A stretch of 64,000 bases of DNA from Acanthosepion lycidas (taxonomy: Eukaryota; Mollusca; Cephalopoda; Sepiida; Sepiidae): the NCBI GenBank assembly GCA_963932145.1, contig OZ010599.1, positions 47,078,357 to 47,142,356 on the forward strand, in the 5' to 3' direction. This document shows, piece after piece, positions 1 to 10,610 of the stretch (its first letter is position 1; each line of letters starts with the position of its first letter). Below the pieces are notes generated by a model. It saw only the letters and a program-made list of their open reading frames with translations, ran no database searches and was not told the origin of the DNA. The translations under genes were made by a program, and so were the position numbers.

Positions 1-2870
1 ATCCAAGTACGCTGGTTTTAGTTTATCTATAGAGACAGTGTCTTGCTTGCCTTTTGCTACAATTTTGAAATATTTGGGTTTTCTGTTGACTACTTGGAAA
101 GGTCCCGTATAAGTAGGGCAAAGAGGCCTTTTTACTGTGTCGTTTCGTACGAAAACATACGTGGAGGTCTTTTGGAGTGTAAAGGTCTTTTGTTTGTGTT
201 CTAGTGGGTGTGAAAACTAGTTCATTCATTCTTTGCTTAAATCTTTGTACAAAAGATGTAGTTGGTTGGAGTTAACTGGATTATCACAAAACTGTCCTGG
301 TAACGTCAAGGACGTTCCAAAAACCATTTCGGATGCTGTACATCCTAAATCTTCTTTGATTACATTCCGAATGAATAGTAATATTAGCGGTAGATTTTCT
401 AACCACGTCTTGGAATCATTATTTGCTGTTAATACTGTCTTAAGTTGCCTGTGGAAACGTTCAATTAAGCCATTGGCACATGGGTGATAAGCCGTTGTTG
501 TTATATGCTTAACTCCTAATAGTTTTGTGAACTCATCAAAGAGCGTAGATTGGAACTGAGAACCTCGGTCTGTAGTTATTACTGAGGGACAACCAAAAAC
601 GGCAATCCACTCATGTAATATACTTTTAGAGATCGTTTCTGCAGATATATCCCTTAGAGGAACAACGACAGGCCATCTTGTGAATCGGTCGATAATAGTG
701 AGTAGGTAACTATGTCCGTTTGCTTCTGGTAAGGGACCCACTATGTCCATGTGAAGATTCGTGAATCTACCATCTGGTTTTAGAAAATTCCCAGGAGGGG
801 ACTTAGTATGTCTGTTTACTTTGCTTTTTTGGCACTTTAAACAAGTTTGAGTCCAGCTTTTTATGTCAGTATGCATGTTTGGCTAGACAAAATGACTGCT
901 AATCAACTTGTCGGTTGCTCGGTGTCGGGGATGTGAGAGATTGTGAAAATGGAGAAATATCTTTTTTCTCAATGAAGGTGAAATGTATGGTCTTGAATAA
1001 CCAGTCCCAACGTCGCAGAGTAGTGTTTTTGTTCCAAATGGGACGGGGTGTTCTTTCAATTGTAAAGAAGTGTCCTCTTTTATTTTGTATAATGTGGTAT
1101 CATCCTTTTGTTCATCTGCAATGAGGTCGAAGGTAAGGGTTTCAGAAACGATGGATTGTATCGTGGAGCGCGAGAGTGTATCTGCCACGATATTGTCTGA
1201 ACCTTTAATATAGCGGATATCCGATGTAAATTGGGATATGTAGTCCAGTTGTCGGGTATCTCTGGGTGTGTTCACATGTAAAGCGTAAGTGAGGTGTTTG
1301 TGGTCTGGGAAAATAGTAAAGTTTCGTCCCTCGAGCAGATGTCGAAAATGCCTTATTGCTAAGTAAATAGCTAGTAACTCTCTCGAGAAGGTACTGTACT
1401 TCTGCTGTGCTTTGTTTAATTTGACCGAGAAAAAGGAGATTGGCTTTTCTGAACCATTTAGCTTCTGATGTAGAACTGCTCCAATTGAATCTCCTGAGGC
1501 GTCAGTTGTCAATGTAAGTGTTGAGTTAGCATCGTCACTGATGTAAAAGAGCTTGGTAAAATCTGCTAACGCTTTTTTAGCACTTTGAAATGCAGCTAAC
1601 GCTTCTCCGTCGATCAGTATTTTTGCATTTTTCTTCTTCTGTTTTTGCAGCAAGTTTGTGAGGGGGTCAAAATTCTGGAACAACCTGGAATAAATCTACG
1701 GTAGTAATTTGTTAAACCGAGAAATCGTCTTAATTGACGAAGTGATGTCGGCTGCTGAAAGTTTTGTATTTCTGCTACTTTCTCTGGGACAGGTGTGATT
1801 CCGTTTTTGTCGATCACATGGCCCAAGAAATTTAACTTTGAAAAAGCAAAATCGCATTTGTGGACATTTATCTTTAAGCCAAAATGTGCCAGTTTCTCGA
1901 AGACTTGTTGAATATGGTATAGGTGTTCTTTTCCATCACGACTGGCGATAAGCACGTCATCGATATATGCAAAGGTAAAAGGCAATCCTCTCAAAACTTC
2001 ATCAATGAGTCTTTGAAAGGTTTGGGCGGCATTACATAACCCAAATGGCATCCTGGTGAATTCATAGAATCCAAAAGGAGTGGTAATTGCAGTTTTCCTT
2101 ATGTCTTCTTCTGCTACTGGAATTTGGTAGTACGCCTTAACCAAATCCAATTTTGTAAAAACTGTGGTTCCTTGCAAACCTATGGCGAAATCATGTAAGT
2201 ACGGTATAGGATATCTATCAGGAACAGTTTTTGCATTGAGATTCCTAAAATCCCCACAAGGTCGCCATGCGCCAGCTTCTGGTTTCGGAACCATATGTAG
2301 CGGAGAGGAGTATGGGCTATTTGAAGGACGTATGATGCCTAACTGCAACATATGTTGAAATTCGTCTTTTGCTATTTTATATTTGTCCGGGTGTAATCTG
2401 CGTGGTGATGTGTGTGTAGGTGGTCCAGCTGTGGTGATATAATGTTTAGCAGTGTGACGGATTTTATCTGTATGTGTTAAAGGCGTGGTTAGTGTAGGAA
2501 ATTTTTTTATCAATTCATGTAGACCATTAGCCGTTGGTATTGCTGAACTAATTCCTGTTGACTTGTAGATTGAGGTGATCCCCTTTGTTCTTCGGTCTGT
2601 GTTACTGTCAATGAGAGAGTGTGTAGCCATATTTACTGATAAATCGAAATGGGATAGGAAATCCGCTCCTAGGATAGGTGTTTTCACATTTGCTTGTGTG
2701 AAAATCCATGGAAAAGATCTTTTTAGACCCACATCGAGCGTTAATGATATCTCACCGTATGTTTCTATCTTTGATCCATTTGCTGCCTGCAATGTGTATG
2801 TGGAGAATGTAGGTTTTTGTTTTGTATTTGGTGGGATAACGCTGATCTGAGCGCCGGTGTCGACTAAAAA
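1..2870 (-). pseudogene. Gypsy pol region: protease, RT, RNase H, integrase (fossil)
   Basis: The aspartic protease signature DTG lies at 2853-2861 (context VDTGAQISV). The reverse transcriptase palm follows with the YIDD box at 1956-1967, and the [10 protein letters not shown] block typical of Gypsy RT. RNase H follows (TTDASGDSIGAVL near 1480-1520, then SRELLAIYLAIRHFRHLLEG). An H2C2-like zinc region precedes the integrase core, which shows the three acidic blocks (DIVGPLPE, TTDRGSQF, NGLIERFHR) between about 880 and 360. The product would copy the element's RNA and insert the DNA. The copy is broken and is treated as a fossil. Confidence 0.92.
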
Positions 2871-3804
2871 TAAATATCCGTTACTTCTGTCCCGGATGTA
2901 AAATAGACGACTCTCCAGCAGCTAATGTCGTCTTTACTTGCTGCCGGCACAGTCGTTTCCCTGGTGTTGTGTAGACATGTGAGAAGTTTTCGAATTGAAA
3001 TTGCATGGTTCAGTGCACTTCCTTGCATTTCTTCCAAATTTATAATGATACCAACAGGTATCGTGTGTAATTTGCTCTCTGGAGAACGAGTTCGATCTAC
3101 TTCGACGTCTGTGTGGTGAGTAGGATCTATTTCTGAATGTTGGACGAGAACGCTGAGATTTCTGTGCTTGTACCAGACCCTGTACTTGTAAGCTGAGATT
3201 CGCCATTTGCTTATACAGCTGCAACAATTCAGATGACTTGTCTGGTAATGTTGCTGTATCTGTTGGTGCATGTGATGTGGCGTATACATTTTTGTCTTGG
3301 TTGTTGTCATGTATTTTGTCTGATATTTCTGCTATTTTCTCCAGCTGTAAATCATCGGGGAGTGATGTGAGTATCTGTGTTGTATGTGTTTGTAGTTTAT
3401 CCATCCACAGTTTCTTTAACACAACTTCGGACATGGTGTTGTCATCTAATAAGGATCGCATTTTTCTTAAAAGCTGTGAAGGTTTCATATATGCCTGGTT
3501 CAAATTATTGAATAAGTCGTGTAACCTTCTTTCCTCCGATTTACCGACACGTCTAATAATTGCAGCTTTCAACGTATCATAGTTTTTCTTCCGGCATGTC
3601 ATTAAGTAGATCCACTACCTCGGATGCTACATCTGCGAGAAGTTTTTCGACAACGTATGCATATTTTGAACTTTGCGATCTAATTTTCTTTGCATTGAAA
3701 ATTTATTTTAACTGTGCAAACCAAATTTGTACGTTAGATGTGTTGTAAGTTGGTAAGTTAATTGTTATAGCGGCTTCCATAGGTTCCGTAGTGTGTGTAT
3801 CCAT
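2864..3804 (-). pseudogene. Gypsy gag region (fossil)
   Basis: The region begins at an ATG complementary to 3802-3804. It carries helical, charged sequence typical of Gypsy capsid domains and then an Arg/Ser-rich stretch followed by a Cys-His knuckle around 2990-3080 (start CWYHYKFG, end CTEPC). This is the variant knuckle common in one set of animal Gypsy gag proteins rather than the retroviral CX2CX4HX4C form. It lies directly upstream of the protease, as expected. The element copy is broken, so this is annotated as a fossil. Confidence 0.85.
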
Positions 3805-5003
3805 TTTCTATGTGTCTTGATGATTATGGTTATATGTTAAAAAATGTGTTGCTTATTTTGTTGAAGCTTTTCTTTCAGTTGGAAATTTGCGAGTTCATTT
3901 CACGTCGATTGGTGGGGTTCAGCGTACCCGGATTAAAGGAGAATTTAATACGGGATACCCTGCCCACAAAATACAACGCAAATTTCAAGAAGAAACAACA
4001 CGATAAGGAACGTTTGTAGAAAATAGAACATTGTATATTTATTATCTTGTGAAGAGGATAAAAAAGATTAATGCTTTAGTTCATTTAAGCAAAAATGTGG
4101 TTTTTACAAAAATGTCTGTGTTCGCTGTCTTTCAACAGAGTAGCAGAGTAATGTCTATTTCTTTTGTTTTTGTATAGGTGTAAAGGAAAAAGGGGCGATC
4201 AATTTAAGTTGAAAAAGGGAGTGTGGATGAGGAATAAAAGATAAAAGGAAAATGTACTTATGAATTGTTTTGGAGTCAGTTGTAAATTTGTTGTTGTTGT
4301 TGTTGTTGTTTTCCTTTCCTAATCCACTTTCGGCTCTTAGTGTCGGGTTGAGTCAGTGATGGAATTTACTGTTAGTCTTCTATGATCTCTGCGCCCTTCT
4401 GACTCGATTGACTTGAGATTCTCTATTTATTGTTGACTTTTTTTCACACTGGCTCGTTATCTTTTTTTTAGTTTAGCAAATCGTCTCCTTTCATTGGTCA
4501 GAAAATTAATTTCACACCTTATTGCGAAATCTGTTTTTAATCGTTTTGATCCGATTTTGCGGGTGTGCAAATCTACTTTGTGTTTTTTAGTCATTTATTG
4601 GAATGATATAGGATTTGTATCCTATAAAATCAATTGTTTCTATTTCTTAAATACTTTCCAAAAAACGATCTTCTTGTTTGTTTTGCGTTTAATTATCAAT
4701 CGTTTTTAAATGATTATGAAATATAAAGTTTTGGTTTGTAGACTTTGTATGGATATTTATTAAACTTAGGTTTGTATGACAAAAGATCAAATGACGTCTG
4801 GACAATAGAAGTGTAAGATTCACATACGCAAGTGGATAAATAAATAATACAAATATATAAACATATACATTTATATACTGATGTAGATAAAATAAAATAA
4901 AAACATACATGAGTAGCAAAAGAGAGGTTTCATTTCTCTTGAGATATGTATTCACGTAACATGTAAGTATAAAAGCAAAGCAAATTTTTTAAATTCGGCT
5001 TTG

Positions 5004-5008
<5 letters not shown>
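3805..5008. other. Leader/flank of first Gypsy element, no gene seen
   Basis: AT-rich DNA. It probably includes the 5' LTR and leader of the element at 1-3804, but with its partner LTR outside the window I could not fix the boundaries. A short (TTG)n run lies at 4288-4312. Short open frames here resemble nothing I recognise. Confidence 0.4.
4288..4312. repeat. (TTG)n microsatellite
   Basis: Eight tandem TTG units, plainly visible. Confidence 0.9.

Positions 5009-5044
<36 letters not shown>
5009..5044. repeat. (TA)n array, left part of a split array
   Basis: Pure TA dinucleotides ending exactly where the 5' LTR of the next element begins. The array resumes at 9403 on the far side of that element, so the element appears to have inserted into a (TA)n tract. 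Confidence 0.9.
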
Positions 5045-5047
<3 letters not shown>

Positions 5048-5236
5048 GGAGATGAATACACCTCTCCAAAAGATACATATAAACTGACACCGAGAATCGT
5101 TATCAGGAGAGGAAAAATGTAGAGTTAGAGATCTAGCGTATCAACTTACTACCGATTTCAGCAAGACTACGTCGACTTCAAGCGACTTCTATTTCACTAT
5201 TGTGTTATCTTCATTCAATGCAATGAAGACATAACA
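5045..5236 (+). repeat. 5' LTR of the second Gypsy element
   Basis: 192 bases from TGTGGAG to ACATAACA, followed by the primer-binding-like TGGCAACGAG. Pairs with 9193-9402. Confidence 0.9.
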
Positions 5237-5559
5237 ATGGCAACGAGAATTCGAATTCACACAAAAAAATGTTTTTTCCTCTCGTTTAGCATAAATAGTT
5301 GTCGAAAAAAATTCAAAATTCATGCAAAAGAATTTTGTGGAGTTCGTGTATATTCATAGCTCGACACGGAAGTCGATAAACTTCAAGGGTGAATGATATA
5401 TTGCTATTATGGGAAAAACCTTTTCTTCCTAGTTAACGACTACTTGTAAGAATATAATACACTATGGAAGAATTGAATGTAGTTATTCAGCAACTATTAC
5501 AATAAATGCAACGTGAAAGGATTGAATATCAATAACAGATAAAATCAGTCCTGAAAAAA

Positions 5560-6290
5560 CAATGCGTCAATTTCGTTTTCGCCGAACTCAGTCGCTAACT
5601 CAGTCAATGAACTTAATTAGGTCCCAGAAGAAAACATTACATTCCTATCGTACTTCAGAAGGTACGAGACCATTTTCAGAAAGAATGTCAAGGATGAAAA
5701 GAAGGTACGTTTTCTGTTACGAAAATTGTGCCCGGCTGAACATGAAAAATATCTGAATTTCATTTTGCTGAATACCCCAGAAAAAGTGTCATGCCGGTAA
5801 TGTCGACAGTGAGTGTGAAAATTTTAAAGTGGATGAATTATCCCCAGACAGATTTAAATTTTCGTTAAACGTCTGAGATCAAGTAACGGAAATATGCTCT
5901 TGAATCCTTAAAGAGCTTGAACAGGATTCAAAGTTAATGATACAGACTGTTGCGGAAGAGTGCCAAAAATTGTCAATTTAAGGCACAATACAGCGAAAAT
6001 CGAACAAAATGTCACTTCAGAAGTACAAGTAGTTCGAAAAAGACAGCACCAAAAGAAAAAAATTCGGAATAAAAATACTACACAATACTACACAACTTAA
6101 CCTATACTATGGCTGTGGTATGCTTCATTTCAGGAAGGACTTTTCATTTAAAACCAAAATGTTTTAATTGTGGAAAAATAGGTCACAAACGAAGCTACTG
6201 CAAGTCGAAAAGCAAAAGAAATACACAAATTAACTTTTTGAAAGTAGTGCTACCAATTAGGAAAGTTCAAGTAGAAAATTCGTGACAATA
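5560..6290 (+). pseudogene. Gypsy gag remnant with CCHC knuckle (fossil)
   Basis: The clearest trace is a canonical retroviral-type zinc knuckle at 6160-6201 (C-X2-C-X4-H-X4-C; CFNCGKIGHKRSYC). Upstream sequence is gag-like in position only. Part of the broken element at 5045-9402. Confidence 0.8.
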
Positions 6291-6399
6291 CAAATGAAGT
6301 TTTTGATGAACAAACTTGGAACAGAAGTGGCAAGCTTAACGAGAAAAACTGACAAAGCTGCAAGAGGAACATCGGGCAAGAAATTAATTTTTCTTAGGA

Positions 6400-9180
6400 A
6401 AATCACATGTAACATCGCTCTTGCGAGTAAAACTAAAAAGCAGATGTGTTCGTATTAAAAAATTCCAACTGTAATTTACTAGGCATCGTTTGGCTAGAAT
6501 TATTTGAACCAATATTTGGCCAATAATTCATTCTGTGAAAAAATTAATTGTTTGTCAGGGAAAAGGATTACAGCTAAAGAAACAATGAGTAAACTAAAAA
6601 ATAAATTCACAAATATTTTCTCAGAGAAGTCAATGCCCAAAGTCAAAGGTATTTTTTAAATTAAAGGAAATATAATATCAGTGTTTAAGCCTAAAAGAAA
6701 AATACCGTTGGAGTCTATTAACTGGATAGGTTATAAAACCGTAGAATTATTGAAAAAATACATTATTCAGAATGGGCCACCTCAGCGGTTTATATTAGAA
6801 AGAAAATTAACAAGATTCTGTTATATGCAAATTTTTCAACTGGATTGAATGACTGCCTCCTACCACATGCATATACCCTACCAACTTCAGAGGATAGATT
6901 TTATCAAATTAAGTGGCGGTAATTTTTATGCAAAAAATGACTTGTTTGAAGCATATCTTCAAATCGAAGTGGATGAGGAATGCCAGAAGATTTGTTACTA
7001 TTAATACGCATAAAAAACCCTACAAGTTTAAAAAATTCTGTTTGGTGTAAAAGTAGCTCCAGGTATTTTCTAGCAAATAATGGATACGACGTTGACTGGA
7101 CTAGACGGTGCTATTGCTTTACTGAGATGATATTATACTTATTACGAGTGCTACGAAAAGACAGCACGTAAAACTGATTCGGGGAGTATTTCAGAGACTA
7201 CATGATTACGGTTTCAAAATCAGTGAATTGAAATGTCAATTCTTTCTGGATAAGATTAAGTATTTTGGTCAGATAATTGATGAAAAATGATGAAGATGCT
7301 CGAGTAAGTGCCATTATATACAACCCAACAATCATTTCACGGATTAACGAATTATTATAATATTTATTTGCCAGATGGACAAATGGCGAGCACCTCTGAA
7401 TAATTTACTTAAGAAGGGTACAAAATAGAATTGGTCGGCGGAATGTCAAAAATTAAGGAATTAATAATCTAACTTCAGAGTTATCGCTGACACATTGCGA
7501 CCTTCATCGACAGATAATAGTAGCGTCGGTCGCGAGCGAATACCACATAGGAGAGGTAATAGGCCATGTATTCGAAGACGGCACAGTAAAAGCAGTCGTT
7601 CACGCTTCAAGAAGTTTAACAAATACGGGAAAATGCTACAGTCAAATTGAAAAGGATGCGCTTGCTATAATTTTTGCTGTAAAAAAAATTCACAGTATGA
7701 TATTAGGAATAAAATTCATACTGCAAACTGATCATTATCCATTATTAAGTATATTCGGTTCCAAGAAAGGTATTTCCACACATACTGTAAATTGACTACA
7801 GCGTTGGGCTACGATTTTGTTGAACTATAATTTCAAGATGGAATTTCTTCTCCAAAGAAATTGGAGCACGCAGAAGGTTTGCCGAGGTTGATATCGAAAT
7901 GTAAAGAAAATTTTGAAGATATTGTGACTGCTTCGCTGGAATCTGAAAGTGAAATTAAAAGCCTGGTGTGTAACACTATTAAAGAATTGCCGGTCATGAC
8001 AGATGATATCAAAATACATTCTAAAAGGATACGTTTATGCAAAAAATTATGAAATACGTTACGTCGAAATGGAGTGAAATTAAAATTAAACTTGCTAACA
8101 ATAATACAGCAATCTCTATTTGTGATGGAGTACTTTTGTATGCAGAAAGAGTAGTAATTCCGTTATCACTACAAAAAAGGATTTTTTTAAAACAATTCCA
8201 CTTAGGATATCCACGAATAGTGAGGATGAAGCTTGTGATGAGAAGCTACGTGTATTGGCCAAAGTTGGACAAAGATATCCAAAATACAGTTAGAAAATGT
8301 AATATTTGTAATTCAGCAGTAAAATTACCACCTATAAATTATCAGGCATGGCCGAGCACTGATAAACCGTGGGCAAGACTACTTATGGAATTTGTTGGAA
8401 CACTAAACGGTTCATACTATTTGTAGTGACAATTTCACAAAATGGCCCGAGATATTAAAGTGTAAACGACCTACTACCGAGATAACGATTAAATTCTTGC
8501 GTAAAGTTTTTGCAAGGTTTGGGGTGCCTGATAGTACCGATAATGGAACTCAATTTACTTCTACAGAGTTTTAAAAATTCTCCAAAAGCTACGCAATTGA
8601 ACATTTGACAACGCCGATTTATCATCCGAGGTCGAATGGTCAAGCGAAACGGTTTGTTGACACCTTCAAAAGGACATTAAGAAAAGCTTGGAAGTTGAAG
8701 TAACAACTCTACAAGAATTTTCGAGCATGTATCGAATGATGTCAAATGCAAACGTCACTGCGAAAATGTCACCTACAGAGCTCATGATTACTAGAAAAGA
8801 TAGATCCATTTTTAACAAATTACCGTCAGGGAATAAAAAAATTTCGACAATTTCAACTCATCAAATCATTTAAGATCAGCGATAAAGTTTTCTTTAAAAG
8901 CTTTAAGGTTGGAAAGGAAAACTGACAGGAAGCAAAAATGATTCAACGCCTTGTATGATGTACATGGTCGAAGGGGGAAGATTTCGTCATAAGAAACATA
9001 TAAATCGAGGTCTAGATATGCACAAAATAACCAGTACAATTCAATTGACCGATGAACATACTTTATGATACTTTTGAAGCTGAAATTACAATACAACGCC
9101 AGGGTGAGCGAAGAAGTAATCTGACTGAAACGTTGGAAGTGAACCCATGCCAGAAAAAAGTATCGGCTAAAGTGCATATC
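6400..9180 (+). pseudogene. Gypsy pol remnant (RT, RNase H, integrase; fossil)
   Basis: RT traces lie around 6650-7300. RNase H is the best preserved part (about 7495-7790), with a YSQIEKDALAIIFAV block and the TDHYPLLSIFGSKKG block characteristic of this Gypsy group. Integrase is recognisable at about 8090-8690: an HLGYPRIVRMK-type zinc region with CNIC, then DNGTQFTS and a YHPRSNGQA block. Heavily decayed; treated as a fossil. Confidence 0.87.
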
Positions 9181-9192
9181 TAAAAAAGTGGA

Positions 9193-9397
9193 TGTGGAGA
9201 TGAACACCTCTCTCCAGAAGAGTACTTGGACTTGTCCAAATACATATAGACTGACGCCGAGAATCGCCAGTAGAAGAGAAAAGTAGAGAGTTAGTGACCT
9301 AGCGTATCTGCTTGCTACTGTCTTCAGCAAGACTACGTTGACTCCAAGCGACATTCTGCGTCTTCATTGTGTTATCTTCATTTAATGCAATGAAGAC

Positions 9398-9402
<5 letters not shown>
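9193..9402 (+). repeat. 3' LTR of the second Gypsy element
   Basis: Begins TGTGGAGATGAAC and matches 5045-5236 over its length, with an extra insertion of about 18 bases near its start. It ends by merging into the (TA)n array at about 9402. Confidence 0.88.

Positions 9403-9478
<76 letters not shown>
9403..9478. repeat. (TA)n array, right part of the split array
   Basis: Pure TA repeat lying between the 3' LTR and a Penelope-like end. Confidence 0.92.
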
Positions 9479-9483
<5 letters not shown>

Positions 9484-9570
9484 TGAATAAAAACAGACCA
9501 CTTTAAGGTTTCATGTAATAAATTATTTCACCACAGCCCTTTTAAAGGACTCTGGATCATCAGACTTTAC
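9479..9570 (-). mobile_element. Penelope-like terminal fragment abutting (TA)n
   Basis: Read on the minus strand, 9563-9526 shows CTGATGA, a long imperfect hairpin (CCA and AG paired with CU and UGG, with an inner CCTTT/AAAGG), then GAAA. About 47 bases later the sequence ends at the (TA)n array. The same architecture recurs at about a dozen sites here, including both ends of the recognisable Penelope-like element at 32-34.9 kb. Assignment to that class is by resemblance of the motif. Confidence 0.55.
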
Positions 9571-9671
9571 TTCCAAATGTTGAAATGAACATATTTGCTC
9601 TGAATTTACATTGAGCTCTCCGGATATCATCCTCCTTGGGTCTACCCATACGGATTACCTCGTTTTGCATA

Positions 9672-9674
<3 letters not shown>

Positions 9675-9741
<67 letters not shown>
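9675..9741. repeat. (TA)n array
   Basis: Pure TA repeat between two Penelope-like end fragments. Confidence 0.92.
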
Positions 9742-9743
<2 letters not shown>

Positions 9744-9860
9744 CATCTCTATTTTCGTTGTCCTCTTATTACTGAGAAGTAAAAACAAGAACAAAATCTA
9801 CTTCCATACCTGATGATGTCTATAGGAACAGACGAAAGCTTGTAAAAATTAAAAAGACCT
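9742..9860 (+). mobile_element. Penelope-like terminal fragment
   Basis: At 9810-9837 the plus strand reads CTGATGA, T, a perfect 4-base stem (GTCT/AGAC, 8-base loop), then GAAA. This is the same motif order as the other Penelope-like ends. No coding remnant is attached. Confidence 0.5.
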
Positions 9861-10004
9861 TATGCAACTGGAATTTATAAACGGGGATCATATCATTCAT
9901 ATACAGGTTCGGGGTTGATGTATCTTATTTATATAGTTTGCGACGATGTATTCTCGCCATTTAAATCATTAACCTCTATATTTGTTTTTTGTATGAATGA
10001 TTCA

Positions 10005-10008
<4 letters not shown>

Positions 10009-10057
<49 letters not shown>
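10009..10057. repeat. (TA)n array
   Basis: Pure TA repeat, abutted on its right by a minus-strand Penelope-like end. Confidence 0.92.
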
Positions 10058-10059
<2 letters not shown>

Positions 10060-10130
10060 CTAAATGAAAAACCTTTCTTTGCCGACGCGTTTCGTCCTCT
10101 GATGGACTTTATCAAAGCATATGTAAGGAT
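10058..10130 (-). mobile_element. Penelope-like terminal fragment abutting (TA)n
   Basis: On the minus strand 10115-10090 reads TTGATAA, A, stem GTCC/GGAC around a 6-base loop, then GAAACGCGTCGG. It stops at the (TA)n array 32 bases further on. Confidence 0.55.
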
Positions 10131-10512
10131 TTTATTTTGCAACAAGTATTTATAGACAGAAGTAAAATATCGTTTGGTTTACGAAGTTTTTCAATTTAAG
10201 AACGCTCATAAATATTCTTCAGGTTAAGTGTGAAAATTAAGGTAAACCATGGAGGATGCTAAGTGATGTGACAAACAAAAGCGGTTTATATGATACATAA
10301 TAAGGAAAGAGGACATGGAAAATTTCACACTAAGAATATTAATTAATACAAGTAAAACGTTTCTCACATAGCTGAGTGATGTTACCTTCAGCATCCCTAC
10401 TCCAGAGTTTCGTATGTGGACTCTCCGGGAATTACTCCGACCACTCGACAGGGCATGTCAGCAATTGACTTCCTATATTTCTCGATTTTTCTTACATATA
10501 TGTGTGTGTGGG

Positions 10513-10514
<2 letters not shown>
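10131..10514. other. Unassigned sequence, possibly more Penelope-like end DNA
   Basis: No coding signal. Around 10355-10395 the minus strand reads CTGAAGG then a CTCAG-rich stretch and GAGAAACGT, which loosely repeats the CTGA...GAAAC pattern of neighbouring fragments; this is too weak to call. Confidence 0.3.

Positions 10515-10608
<94 letters not shown>
10515..10608. repeat. Compound (TA)n(TG)n microsatellite
   Basis: About 58 bases of TA followed by TATG and then TG repeats. Open frames across it only encode Tyr-Ile and Val-Cys repeats. Confidence 0.93.

Positions 10609-10610
<2 letters not shown>

Larger units (their letters stand above)
1..3804 (-). mobile_element. Ty3/Gypsy LTR retroelement fossil, 3' end beyond left edge
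   Basis: Gag, protease, reverse transcriptase, RNase H and integrase follow one another in the usual Ty3/Gypsy order, read on the minus strand from about 3804 down to the window edge. The integrase C-terminus and 3' LTR would lie left of base 1, so no LTR pair can be compared and no age estimated. Coding sequence is still long and readable, which suggests a fairly young copy, but it is broken in a handful of places (roughly three to five). The 5' LTR and primer-binding site should lie between 3805 and 5008 but I could not delimit them. Confidence 0.93.
5045..9402 (+). mobile_element. Old Gypsy LTR element with both LTRs, inserted in (TA)n
   Basis: Two related terminal repeats (5045-5236 and 9193-9402) in direct orientation both start TGTGGAGATG and share the block ending in GAAGACATAA. 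A primer-binding-like TGGCAACGAG starts at 5238, two bases inside the 5' LTR, and a purine-rich tract (about 9182-9192) precedes the 3' LTR. Inside, a perfect CCHC knuckle, RT, RNase H and integrase remnants lie in Gypsy order, resembling the K02A2.6-like Gypsy proteins seen widely in invertebrates. By eye the LTRs differ at roughly 25-30 positions plus small gaps, so it is an old insertion. The coding part is heavily broken (more than a dozen breaks). Target duplication cannot be told because both flanks are TA repeats. Confidence 0.92.
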
